Both the position numbers and the translations under genes were made by a program. DNA of 64,000 nt, from the NCBI GenBank assembly GCA_040954595.2, contig CM082585.2:2976001-3040000 (forward strand). Reading direction: 5' to 3'. Under the pieces are notes generated by a model. That model made no database searches. It worked only from the letters and a program-made list of their open reading frames with translations, and was not told where the DNA came from. Shown here piece after piece: positions 46,326 to 58,379 of the stretch. Each line of letters begins with the position of its first letter. The stretch's first letter is position 1. This DNA comes from Balanoglossus misakiensis. Lineage: Eukaryota; Hemichordata.

Positions 46326-49300
46326 ATGAAAGCAGTTTGGTGTTTTTGCTGCTTGGTTTTAATCACCAATGGAGATACGATGATGGTATGGACGCGTACA
46401 ACTAGTACGGGCTTTGGAACGACAACCTTGAGATCCACTGGAATGACGAGCATGAAACAGGAGGACTTCACGAGCAGTTCGTCTTTGACAAAACTATCTC
46501 GACGGACCACCAGAATCACGAAGACTGTGCCAATATCTCCACCAAGCATTACACCACAGCCCAGCCTAACCTTAAATCTAGCGACGAGTCATCCAACATT
46601 GCAGTCGACGTCAACGATTGAAGACCCCTTTTCCGACAACGGAAGACCTCCGGCAAGAACCACTCGACCCAAGTCTCAAGATACGAAAACCTCAACAACA
46701 ACGGCGGAATCCTTCTCACCGTCATCGGTGACACGTTTCCGACTGCCGGTGACGTCAAGCAGCACAGCCGCACCAACTCTATCTCCTCGAAATTATTATT
46801 TGGATGCAGAATCACTGCAGTGCCGTTATCCAAACTCGGCGGGATTTCGCATGGACTCGTGCCTCACGCCGAGCGGCCTGGTTTGTAACGGCCCCGCCAC
46901 CGTGAAGCTGAGAAACCATAAAATACAATATGCAGCTGTGAGCCTGAATGCTTAGTGCGTGAAGACTGCTGTCACGATTACATAGACAGATGCTTTGGTG
47001 ACATTAGACAGGTGCCTGACCCCGGTGAAATATGGGTGCCAGAATACTGTATGCGCGCCACTGGTGAGAGGTTCGATGTTATGACGACGCACAAATGTCC
47101 CAGAGACTGGCCACACGAGAATGTCCGACAACAGTGTGAAAACGCCAGTGGTAAGTAAGACACATCTTACCTTAGTCAGTTTGACTTTTTTGGCTCTACA
47201 CTTAGCAAAACAGCTAGACTATACACGCGCAAGGTGCCCGCCTGTCACGTCTATTAATGAACAGGGGAAACATCATCAAGTGCCGGTCTGTTAGTATAAG
47301 TGTGTTCGCGTCGCGTTTCCATGGGGCGATTGAACCTCGCGCATTTCATCATTTTTTCTAACTATTAATTTATAAAGCATTACATGTAAATGGATGTCTT
47401 TACACTGAAGGTGCTTAAATCAAATTTCACGACAAATGATCCAATATTTCCATTTTTCACCTGTCCTTGTTATGTAAAAATCAAACCGCCAATACTGCGA
47501 TTGTTACAAACTAGAAACACAAGGGTTCTGTAATACAAGTTATCTGGGTAAAAGTTCGAATCGAAGAGGACAACTCGAATTCCGACTCCCGGGCCTTGCT
47601 AACAAAGTAAAATATGTGTTGCATTTTCTTTACAGATGCGTCCGTTTTTGATGTGACCCCAGTTATTGACTATGTCGGTGAAATGGTGTACAACAATATC
47701 CACTGCGCTATTTGCAATGGTGTGAATGAATCAAGCCTGCACTTTTCGTCGTTGTTGTGGAAGTGCATTGAAGACATAATGTTGCACGATTTCAGCTCGA
47801 ATATTTCCTCTTCTATTTCCTTCGCGATGTCATCAGAAGTGTGTTCAATGATGCCGAATATTGAGGCCGATCTCAGGCACGGTGTAAATGAATGTTTCAG
47901 GCCCATAGACACATGCCCTGCTAATTACCACAACGACACAATTGTTGATCTGTGTCACAGTTATTCAGCAGTAGTTGGGGTATTCATATTAAGCGGGAGA
48001 GCTAGGGGATATAAGTATTACAAGAACATTCATTGTGCAATATGCGATGACGTTGCAATCAATCCTTCATATGTAACATGCGGTTTACCGCCTCTTGAAT
48101 GGATAGTCTCTTTCCGAGTCCCCACCTTTGATATATTGTTTGACTTCAACGCACAGGGAGAACATCGACTGTCTACTTCGAGAGCCACTAGAGTTCAAGA
48201 GCAATGGAGCTGCGAACATGGCCGAATATTTGATATGTTCCAAGGAAAATGCATTTTGAGACACGTCTTTGATTACTACAATTTGGACACGAAATTGGAA
48301 ATGAATCCTCTATCAGAACGGGCAGAGCTGAATGACTTCTTTGTAACGTCAGCTCACGATAGACAGCCCGCCATTTTGCTCACTTTCCGCGTTACTTTGC
48401 CATCGCTGAAAGTGGAAGCGTGCGACTTGTTCAGCCTCAAAGAAACCGTGACGTCACTGGTACGAAATTTGTCCGTTATTTACGCACACAACATTTCCAA
48501 CTCACATTACAATTGTGACAGAACAGAGGATTTTGATGATTTACTTGTCACTCTGTCTCTTGTAGTTCAGGTTGACTCAAATTTTACCGGTGATTTTCTC
48601 CCAACAGCGTGTGCGACAACCTGGTTTCAAGTAGGCTCAGAAATGCTGCCGCTGGGCTTTGTCGTCAGGTCGGTCACTTTTGAAATGTTGAAACCCGGTT
48701 GTAGTAACAAAACCGAACAAGTCACATTTAAGAGTCGCATATTTAAGTACACCAATATGACTGTAAATGAAGAACTAATGGCTAACATAACATGGAAATA
48801 CAGCTCCCAACCATTTGTGTCTAAAACATGTCATTACACTCATAAAAGTCCAGCCTCACCAGATATAGAACTAATGGTCACAATGTGCAAATCTCCGAAC
48901 AGAAACGTTGATGATTTTATAACGAGTTGTACAGGAGTGATTTTGAGATTTTCTGAAGGCAATTTCCATGTAAGCGACGACATTCTTTCGGTTGAATCGT
49001 CAGTTTATCCAAAGGGAAAGTTTGTTCTATCGAAACACCGTTCCCAAGCCTTCGTGTGTCAGTCCAAGAAAAGAATGACCACGTTTTGGAACAAGAAGTC
49101 AAAAACAAAACAGAAACAGCTATTAACGCTCGTTGGCTGTATTCTGTCCATAGTCTGTCTTTCCGTCACAACCATCACAATCTCTCTTTTCAAACAAATG
49201 AGGACTCGTCCAGGAAAGATTATACTAAACCTGGCCATAGCACTTTTGATCGCACAGCTGTTGTTTATCACGGTCTTAGACCGGACAGCGAATGCATGGC

Positions 49301-49941
49301 TGTGCAAAACAGCTGCTATTATATCGCACTACATTTGGCTGGCAGCATTCTGTTGGATGAGTGTTATGGCCTTTGACATCGTGTACATGCGCACACAACT
49401 GACACTGGCCGATTTGGGGAATAGCAACATATTGTTGTACTACTGTCTGTATGCCTGGTTCCTACCATTTGTTTTCGTTGGAGTCTGTGTAGTGATCGAT
49501 CATACTGCTCCGTATGGTTTTCGAGTTGGTTACAGTGAGGGTCCTGTATGTTGGATCGGTAGGCTGACGCCTTTGATTGTCACGTTCCTCGGCCCTGTTA
49601 CCTTCATTGTTCTTTTCAATTTCGTTTGCTTAATATATACCGTGTTCTCCATGTTAGCCTCGGAAAGAGAAATGAAAAAGCACCGACAGACATCGTACAC
49701 GGCTCAACATGTAATCTTTTCTATCAAGATGTCTACTGTTATGGGGTTGACATGGATTATTGGTTTTGTGGACGGCTTCTTTCAGGCCGATGCTTTAGAT
49801 TACATTTTCATTCTTGCCAATACCTTGCAGGGTGTTTTCATTTTCGGGGCGTTTCTGCTACGCATGGGAACAGTCGGGCTGTATCGTGGCCTGTGTTGTA
49901 AAACCGAAGGAGGGTCTAACATCAGCTCGCGTACTGGCTAA
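46326..49941 (+). CDS. Class B/Methuselah-like GPCR with mucin-like and Cys-rich ectodomain (frameshifted)
   Basis: The ATG at 46326 starts a signal peptide (MKAVWCFCCLVLITNGD), followed by a Ser/Thr-rich stalk and a Cys-rich region. The second exon part ends at 47150 (AGTG|GTAAGT, phase 1). The large exon 47636-49941 (after TTTACAG, phase 1) encodes a long Cys-containing ectodomain (NNIHCAICNGVNE, NIHCAICDDV) and seven helices. These are TM1 TLVGCILSIVCLSVTTITI, TM2 IILNLAIALLIAQLLFI, TM3 IWLAAFCWMSVMAFDIVYM, TM4 LYAWFLPFVFVGVCVVI, TM5 VTFLGPVTFIVLFNFVCLI, TM6 STVMGLTWIIGFVDGFF and TM7 FILANTLQGVFIFGAFLL. The CWMSVMAFDI and NTLQGVFIF motifs mark class B2/Methuselah-like receptors. No GPS cleavage motif is evident. 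The reading frame breaks near 46940: the protein continues only with a 1-nt shift. Thus it is either a pseudogene, a sequence error, or has a very small unrecognised intron. Confidence 0.82.
46942..47150 (+). CDS. Second GPCR, Cys-rich segment resembling part of a somatomedin-B module
   Basis: CEPECLVREDCCHDYIDRCF gives the 'DCC.DY...C' end of a somatomedin-B fold with an upstream C...C pair, followed by PEYCMRATGERFDVMTTHKC. The upstream frame contributes LQCRYPNSAGFRMDSC and LVCNGPATVKLRN. The junction near 46940 requires a frame change. GCAG|CTGTGAG could be an acceptor but the implied intron would be under about 70 bp. Confidence 0.6.
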
Positions 49942-50164
49942 GGTGGGAACACCAGCTGTCATAACGGGTTTGCTAATTCTCCCTACCTTTAATAGGTTTT
50001 TGCTACCTAGGTGAGTGAGGAAAACCTCGTATGGTCGACACAATTTCAAGATGGCCGATTTTTGCCATGTTTAAGAAATTAAAGTTCCTAAGCTAAAGTG
50101 AAACTGGGTCATTCTGAAACTTATAGTATCAAAAATATATGAAATTTAGTCAACATATCATTTG

Positions 50165-51770
50165 TTAGGTCCCATTGGTATAGGCATATATACCATGGGA
50201 CCTTATGGGATCGGTTGCGTCTGTATGTATGTATGGATGTATGGATGGATGGATGGATGTATGTCTGTATGTCCGTCCACATCAAAAACTTGAAAACCGC
50301 TGCGCGTATCACCTCAATATTTGGTGTGTAGGTGCAGGCTGGGCTGTAGATGGGAGTTTGTCCAAACGAAGTTGCCAGGCCCAAAAATATGCAAATTAGC
50401 TGGAAAAATGTGAAATTTATCAAAACTCTGAAAGTCAACAACTACTCGTCAGATTGCTTTAAAAATTGGTATGCATGTACCATATGTCAACCTCACATCG
50501 ACCTGTAAGTGTTAATATCATCAATGTTTTATTTTTTATGAATTTTTTAGTCTTTTTATTAAATTTATACCTTTACTTATACCTCTATGGTTAAGCTATG
50601 TCCACATCTTATTGTGGAATTCTGGTCTGTGCAATAGTCCTGTACAGTGACTGTCTATTGGTCAGTGAGCACAATGGGGCCAAAATAAAAGGCAAAATTT
50701 TGGGCTCACCTGTAACACCTGCTTAACACATTAATTATGTGCATATCTAATTCCGGGCTAACTAATAGGGCTAGAGGTTTCGTTCTTGTGGGACATGGAC
50801 CAGTATAGGGTCAAAATTTCTTGCCCAAATTTTGGGTGACCTCAGGTGACCTTTGACCTACTTTCCTATATCTCGGCATCCAGAGCAGGTACAGACTTGG
50901 CGTTTGGAGGGTTGGGACTAAAATTGAAAAGCCAAAATATTGGTCACCTGTGACACCTGCATATCTCATTTATTATGTGCATACCTAATTCCAGGCTAAC
51001 CAATAGGGCTATAGGTTTGGTTTTTGTTGAACATGGACCAGTATAGGGTCAAAATTTCTTGCCCAAATTTTGCATGAGTTCAGGTGACCTTTGACCTACT
51101 TTACCATTTCTTGGCATCCAGAGCAGGTACAGACTTGGCGTTTGGAGGGTTGGGACTAAAATTGAAAAGCCAAAATTTGGGGTCACCTGTGACACCTGCA
51201 TATCTCATTAATTATGTGCATACCTAATTCCAGGCTAACCAATAGGGCTATAGGTTTGGTTTTTGTTGAACCTGGACCAGTATAGGGTCAAAATTTCTTG
51301 CCCAAATTTTGCATGACCTCAGGTGACCTTTGACCTACTTTATCATATCTTGACATCCAGAGCAGGTATAGACTTGGCGTTTGGAGGGTTGGGACTAAAA
51401 CTGAAAAGCCAAAATTGGGGGTCACCTGTGACACCTGCATATCTCATTAATTATGTGCATACCTAATTCCAGGCTAACCAATAGGGCTATAGGTTTGGTT
51501 TTTGTTGAACATGGACCAGTATAGGGTCAAAATTCCATGCCCAAATTTTGCATAACCTCAGGTGACCTTTGACCTACTTTTCCATATCTTGGCATCCAGA
51601 GCAGATATGCTTATTGCTATGTTGCTATGTGCTATGTTGGCTTGGGCCCGATATTGCTGCTTGCAGATCTGCTTGCAATGTCACCTGTAATTTTTATTCT
51701 GGTGTGTCACTGTTTCCGCATAATCCTCAAATGGGACCACAGTGTCCTTGACGCTATTTTTCTATCTCTT
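50165..51770. mobile_element. Tandem-array repeat element, copy 2 (inverted)
   Basis: The left end AGGTCCCATTGGTATAGGCA, with GGGACCTTATGGGATCGGTT next to a short GTAT/GGAT microsatellite, and the right end GTGTCACTGTTTCCGCATAA ... GGGACCACAGTGTCCTTG match copy 1 at 32490-34125 reversed. The interior is different: a 239-bp tandem repeat. Confidence 0.7.
50700..51610. repeat. 239-bp tandem repeat, about 3.8 copies
   Basis: CACCTGTGACACCTGCATAT and neighbours recur at about 50704 (variant), 50943, 51183 and 51423, period 239-240 bp. Units also carry CAGAGCAGGTACAGACTTGG and TTTGGAGGGTTGGGACTAAA. Confidence 0.9.
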
Positions 51771-52068
51771 ACTACAGTGAATTTCCACATTTTACCCAGA
51801 ATGCAATTATAATAATGTGATTTGACCCCCTAGCATAAAGTGAAAACATATATACATGATTTAAGGCAGTCAGAATTGCAGCGCCCACTCTTTTGCCTCT
51901 TATCAAACGATTGTAATTCGAATATGGTGCATACTAGTAACTAACATAAATCGAAGCGACCATGTCTTCGATTTTTTTTGTGTGGTGTGTTTGATGAACT
52001 GTAAGCGATCATCATATTGCCTGCTTGTGAATTCTACCCTCTGTGTGTATCCATTAGGGGATATTGTG

Positions 52069-52077
52069 CCCCCCCCC

Positions 52078-52109
<32 letters not shown>
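52069..52109. repeat. C10-A31 homopolymer tract
   Basis: Ten C are followed by about 31 A. It could be a retroposed A-tail, but no element body with a defined start is recognised upstream. Confidence 0.85.
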
Positions 52110-52112
<3 letters not shown>

Positions 52113-52385
52113 GTGTTTTGTAGGGTATCGACCTGTCATCAATCCAACCGACGCTTTGGAAAAAATAATGTTTCAGGTGATAAACAGTACCACCTTCGTG
52201 GGAATAAAAATGTAAAACGGCTGGGGTGGACCAACATAATAGGAGCGAGTTGTATTTATTTGACAATCTACAAAGGGCCTATTTTATTTTCAGTGGTCGT
52301 TAACGGAAGTTCAATTTTAGAATAAAGATTACACAACAAGCCACAAAAGAAACGATGCTAAAATGTTTATGTAGAAAGAAAATAA

Positions 52386-52860
52386 AGCAATTGTCGACTA
52401 TGAGGTTATTACGAAAATACCGCAAAGTATGCACGAGGACATTAGCGCTGAGTATCGCCCGACGCGTAGCGGAGGGCGATGCGCTGCGCTAATGTCCGAG
52501 TGCATACTTTGCGGTATTTTCGTAATAACCTTATTATTATACATCTTACATCTCCGTTAGTTCTTGTGTTGCATGTTACTTGGCTGTCAAAACGCCCAAA
52601 ATACCGATACAATCGATCGAAAACCGCTCAGTTGACTCAGTGAGCAGCCATCTTTCTTTTTTGTTTACGTGTGCGCACGTGCGTTGGAATGCGGGCGCCT
52701 TGAAACCGTTCGCATAACAGCGCATACCTGTACACAGTGAGTTTGGGGCGCCTTGAAACTAAGGCTTATTTAACGCGCGTTCCGTACGTACCGTTCCGTA
52801 CGGCTTTTTATTGCACGCCAAAATCTATTGTTCTCGGCACTAGATGTATAATAATGTATT
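52386..52860. mobile_element. Palindrome plus MITE with termini ATTATTATACATCT
   Basis: 52386-52545 is a near-perfect palindrome. GAGGTTATTACGAAAATACC at the left pairs with GGTATTTTCGTAATAACCTT at the right, and the GC-rich centre pairs TCGCCC with GGGCGA. Directly after it, TTATTATTATACATCT (about 52543) faces AGATGTATAATAATG (about 52842), bounding about 300 bp. The layout matches 23050-23690. There is no ORF. Confidence 0.75.
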
Positions 52861-53370
52861 TTATTACTGTAATGTATTTCTACGTTGTATTTGTTTGAAA
52901 TAGCTATGATAAGTATAACATATTGTGTCAGACTTTTAAAAATGCTAAGTAGTAGATACCCGAAGACATTTTATAAAATGTTATGCCACATTGATATATC
53001 AGATAAAAGAACAAATCCTACACGAATATGTCATATATTAAAATATTTTTTCAATGTAATCTTCAAGATATAAGGGACAAGAAATTCTTCATGAGAAAAT
53101 CTGTATGAATTCATTTGTGGGAAATCTTAAAGATGTTTCTATTGTAATTGTTTTAGCGAAATGTGTATAACTAATTAACTTTCAATGTTAGAGATTCAAA
53201 CGTCACTTGTACCAGAAAAAATACGGTTATATGTATGAAATGATTGAATCATATTGTAATGTCTTTTGTCTGTTATCTACTGTGGATGGGTGGGTGGGCG
53301 GATGGATGGATGGGTTGTAGAATGCATTTTTGCCCTAATGTTACCCGTTATTTGTACATATATTAAAATC
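52861..53370. other. AT-rich intergenic stretch
   Basis: No coding support. A short (GGAT/GGGT)n tract is at 53284-53314. Confidence 0.5.
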
Positions 53371-53398
53371 ATGATCTTTGACCAGTTATTGTAATTAC

Positions 53399-53681
53399 CT
53401 TCCGTATATATCTGTCGAGAGTTCCGCAATGCAAATCAACAAACCATCCACTCCTCCGTTCTAGCTTTCTCTTGAAACCTATTTCTGGGATGTCCACTGT
53501 CAGGGCAACGGCGCGGAAGCCCGCCCTGTCCTCTCGCCTGACGACATCCTTCGTTATTTCGCGCCAGATGTAAACGTCCTGCCACTTTGGCTCTGCCGGT
53601 CGCGCGGCCGCGACCTCCTCTAGGGATTTTGTGGACGCGGGACTCATCACCAGCAATGCGTTCGGATCTGCTTCAGCAGAT
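53399..53681 (-). CDS. Alpha-hydroxyacid oxidase (FMN-dependent)-like exon, partial
   Basis: Reading minus, an exon bordered by TTTTTCGAG (weak acceptor) and GGAAG|GTAATT encodes about 94 residues. The motifs are MSPASTKSLEEVAAARP, QDVYIWREITKDVVRREDRAGF and AVALTVDIPEIGFKRKLERRSGW. These match the order of the HAO/glycolate-oxidase TIM barrel (LSSWATSSIEEVAEA, lyvykdr...A...G..a..vTVD.P..G.R..d.rn.f). Such enzymes oxidise 2-hydroxyacids using FMN in peroxisomes. No other exon of the gene is found in the surrounding microsatellite- and repeat-rich DNA. It is either one exon of a gene with very long introns or an isolated pseudo-exon. Confidence 0.7.
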
Positions 53682-53810
53682 CTCGAAAAATTGTTAGCTG
53701 GTGAGAGGCGCTCGGAGAAAATACAAAATTTTCGCGAAGATAATTCCACTTATTAGGCCCTAGGCTAGCCTGGTATCCTGACCGCAGTGTGTTTTAGATT
53801 CACACACTAG

Positions 53811-54214
<404 letters not shown>

Positions 54215-54367
54215 AAACATATCAGCTTCTTTTATTTCCAAATACACCCAGAAGGATGTATAAATACAATATTTACATAACAATCGTTAAACACATTGCA
54301 TATGACAGGAAACGTACCGAATGGTCCCTTCACATTACATCACCTTGTCACTAGACAAAACAGCAAT

Positions 54368-56045
54368 TTATATGTCGTATTGCTGGCATCGCATTCTCCA
54401 AATTTTGTTAGATCCTATTATGGAGCTTATACTGCAATACCTGGCCATAAATTTGGCGTCATATCTACTTAACCCGGTTTTGATAAGCCCTGTAATGAAT
54501 TTTTGGTGAACTGTGCCTAGACTGCCGACGATTAAAACGACAACCAATGAGCGATATCCCATGTCGTTTATTTCGAGAGAAAGGGGGTAATATTTGTCGA
54601 ATTTAGCCTGAAAGCATTTTGAGATATGTGCATCAAAGGGGATGGCGATTTCTACTAAAGTTGCTTGCATGTTTTCTTTGTCAACAACAACTATGTCTGG
54701 TCTTTTGTGATGATGCTGGAAAGAAAGGTCATCATTGTCCTTGAACAACTTATGGGTGAGCACTGTATCTTTGACAATTATCATGTTTGGGTTACAACCA
54801 GCGATCTTATATTTCCGTAAATTAAATCAACAGTTCTGTTGTGTCTTTGCTGGTAAATTTTCTGGAATTTAGTGCAACCGTTTAAAACATGGGATGCCGT
54901 TTCGGAGGGATGCTTACAGATTTTGCATGATTTTGATACTGCTCGGGTAGTACAGGGACATGAGGCTTTCACATTGTAAAAGCTGTAAACGGCCTCGCAC
55001 CACAAATGATCTTAGCTTATCATCAATATTATGGTTATTGAGATACGTAGCTGAAATTGAATGAAGAACATTTCCTGCTTCTCTAAGTATTCTCCCCTGA
55101 GAGGACTTTTCCTTAAGATCTTTCTCGTATTGCTTCAACCTGGTTTGTTTATACATTGTGTAAAACTTCTCAGCTGAATCAAATGTTATTGATACCTCTT
55201 CATCGAGTGACATTTCATAAATATATTTATCACCTCTCCTAAACATGGAGATGGCTTCACGTTTGCACATTTCATGCAGATTTATCCACGTGGACTTTGG
55301 CCAATTAATTTTTGACTGTTTTGTGATATTATTACTGTCATCGAGAGCAAATCCGGCAAAATTTGGGGTGTCATTGCTTGTGCAAACAGCTTTCCGTTTC
55401 TCCATATGTAGATTAAGTGATTGCCTTGCTGCCTGGCGTACATTGGGGTCGTCATTGTTTATAACTGATAAAAAGAATGACAGGTGTTTGGCATAATACA
55501 TGATACGAGGGTTAATTAACCCCATTCCACCAGCTGATTTTGGAGTAAAAAAGAAGGATCTTGATGATGATTGGTTCAAGTCAAACCAATGTCGTATATA
55601 ACTCACAATTTCATCTTCGATCTTTTTTAGATTTCTTTCTGTAAAAATCAAATTGGGATAGTAGAAGTTAAGTTTTGACATACACATTATATTAACAGCA
55701 GAAAGCTTTGCCGAGCTTGGCAAAAGCGAACCGTCTATCTTTGTCAGTGTTTCTTTGAGTTCTGTGATGAGTTTGTCCACTTGTTTTTTATCAGCTGTAT
55801 TTTCTATGTTTACATCGTAGCCCAGATATGTATACGTTTGGTGACGCTGATATATCGGTATGGGGGCTTTCTGGATCGATACCACTGTCTTTTCGGTCTG
55901 TGCGTTCTTTTTCCAGTTGTTGCCGGTTCGCTGTCCATGGAGGATGCCACATTTTCGATGTTTTACTTCCATACCGCTTTCATTCATGAATGAGTCGGTC
56001 TTTGAAGCTAGTTCGTGGAGTTCATTCTCTGTTGTTGCAACAAAA
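54368..56045 (-). pseudogene. C-terminal half of an RLE-type (R2/NeSL-like) non-LTR retrotransposon
   Basis: The frame 56045-54914 begins with NFVATTENELHELASKTD, the residues that directly follow the catalytic YADD of non-LTR RTs. The thumb and long linker follow (YTYLGYDVNIENTAD, GGMGLINPRIMYYAKHLSFF), to QLLQCESLMSLYYPS. A shifted frame (to 54781) adds the zinc knuckle CKICKHPSETASHVLNGC. A third frame (54784-54368) adds the restriction-like endonuclease core KRPDIVVVDKENMQATLVEI and YRSLVVVLIVGSLGTVHQKF. Two frameshifts and the missing N-terminal half make it dead. The 5' boundary is exactly the (CATA)n tract. The PD...E arrangement distinguishes it from the APE-type elements elsewhere in the window. 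Confidence 0.85.
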
Positions 56046-56076
<31 letters not shown>

Positions 56077-57670
56077 CATACATACATACATACATACATA
56101 CATACAATACATACAATACATACATACATACATACATACATACATACATACATACATACATACATACATACATACATACATACATACATACATACATACA
56201 TACATACATACATACATACATACATACATACATACATACATACATACATACATACATACATACATACATACATACATACATACATACATACATACATACA
56301 TACATACATACATACATACATACATACATACATACATACATACATACATACATACATACATACATACATACATACATACATACATACATACATACATACA
56401 TACATACATACATACATACATACATACATACATACATACATACATACATACATACATACATACATACATACATACATACATACATACATACATACATACA
56501 TACATACATACATACATACATACATACATACATACATACATACATACATACATACATACATACATACATACATACATACATACATACATACATACATACA
56601 TACATACATACATACATACATACATACATACATACATACATACATACATACATACATACATACATACATACATACATACATACATACATACATACATACA
56701 TACATACATACATACATACATACATACATACATACATACATACATACATACATACATACATACATACATACATACATACATACATACATACATACATACA
56801 TACATACATACATACATACATACATACATACATACATACATACATACATACATACATACATACATACATACATACATACATACATACATACATACATACA
56901 TACATACATACATACATACATACATACATACATACATACATACATACATACATACATACATACATACATACATACATACATACATACATACATACATACA
57001 TACATACATACATACATACATACATACATACATACATACATACATACATACATACATACATACATACATACATACATACATACATACATACATACATACA
57101 TACATACATACATACATACATACATACATACATACATACATACATACATACATACATACATACATACATACATACATACATACATACATACATACATACA
57201 TACATACATACATACATACATACATACATACATACATACATACATACATACATACATACATACATACATACATACATACATACATACATACATACATACA
57301 TACATACATACATACATACATACATACATACATACATACATACATACATACATACATACATACATACATACATACATACATACATACATACATACATACA
57401 TACATACATACATACATACATACATACATACATACATACATACATACATACATACATACATACATACATACATACATACATACATACATACATACATACA
57501 TACATACATACATACATACATACATACATACATACATACATACATACATACATACATACATACATACATACATACATACATACATACATACATACATACA
57601 TACATACATACATACATACATACATACATACATACATACATACATACATACATACATACATACATACATA
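56046..57670. repeat. Giant (CATA)n microsatellite, about 1.6 kb
   Basis: Over 400 almost perfect CATA units, with two one-base interruptions near 56105 and 56115 (ATACAATACATACAATAC). Reading frames across it (Ile-His-Thr-Tyr or Tyr-Val-Cys-Met) are open in every phase on both strands because 4 and 3 share no factor. They are not genes. The true length may differ from the assembled one. Confidence 0.97.
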
Positions 57671-57919
57671 GGACCACTTATATCTTTTCAGCACCATGCC
57701 TTTGTTTACCGCCGCAGGATGACCTTTTGACCCCTACTTTTTCAATATGCTGACGTCAAGGCATTTTCCCGCCGACATTGTAAATCCAGCCATATGAAAG
57801 CAAGTTAGAAAGCTAGGCGACCTTCTAAATGACTAGAAATCGATTCCTATGCGAGCGACTACATAAAAATAGTGATATCCAAGCAGCGATTTTTAGCGAA
57901 AGTTGACAGAGATTTAAAA
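57671..57919. other. Leader of the piggyBac remnant
   Basis: About 250 bp between the microsatellite and the piggyBac ATG. No clear TTAA-flanked terminal repeat is visible, so the element's left end may have been lost at the microsatellite. Confidence 0.4.
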
Positions 57920-58269
57920 ATGGCGACCCGACGACAGTTACGCATTGATCCATTGCAAGACTAGTAGATAGTAGCTCAGAAAGTGAAGATGAAGAACAAG
58001 ACCAGCCTGACATCGTTACGGACCAAGATGGTGACCCCAACCGCGCGAACGATGAAGAAGAAATCGAGCCAGAGCCCGCGATCCAACCACCCCCACCAGT
58101 TCGGCAACGAGTGAGAAGACTGCCCCGTGCCCGCGAAGTAAACCAACCACCTACATTTGTATGATATGGCAGGGCAACATAATAAACGGTAGGCAGGCTC
58201 CTATTTATAATCAAAGACGTGGACCGACGAGACAAATGCCAGCTGACAGTACACCATTAGATTATTTTC
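57920..58269 (+). pseudogene. piggyBac-like transposase, N-terminal fragment
   Basis: The ATG at 57920 opens MATRRQLRIDPLQ and then hits stops. The acidic stretch typical of piggyBac N-termini (SSSESEDEEQDQPDIV ... PEPAIQPPPPVRQRVRRLP) continues in a second frame. GPTRQMPADSTPLDYF lies in a third. Two frameshifts are therefore present before the insertion. The 'STPLDYF' motif is where the piggyBac catalytic region begins, and the protein resumes at 63225. Confidence 0.7.
58258..58269. repeat. Target-site duplication, left copy (12 bp)
   Basis: TAGATTATTTTC at 58258-58269 repeats at 63225-63236. It encodes part of the LDYF motif of the piggyBac host and brackets the inserted non-LTR element. 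Confidence 0.85.
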
Positions 58270-58379
58270 TGGTAGGTAAAATGCTTTATTGCTCTTTTAG
58301 GCCTCCAGCCCATATTGCAAACTTATATTTATACACACAGAATTTTACAGAGAGTACAAAAAGAGAAAAGAGATAAAAA

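Noticed and set aside
50121-50441. 106-residue minus-strand frame
   Set aside because: It lies across the end of a dispersed repeat and is shared, in part, with the non-coding copy at 33.7 kb.
54914-57697. A 927-residue open frame with hundreds of Tyr-Val-Cys-Met repeats, and matching Ile-His-Thr-Tyr frames on the plus strand
   Set aside because: These are translations of a (CATA)n microsatellite, which is open in every frame. Only the part before 56045 (RT tail) is real.
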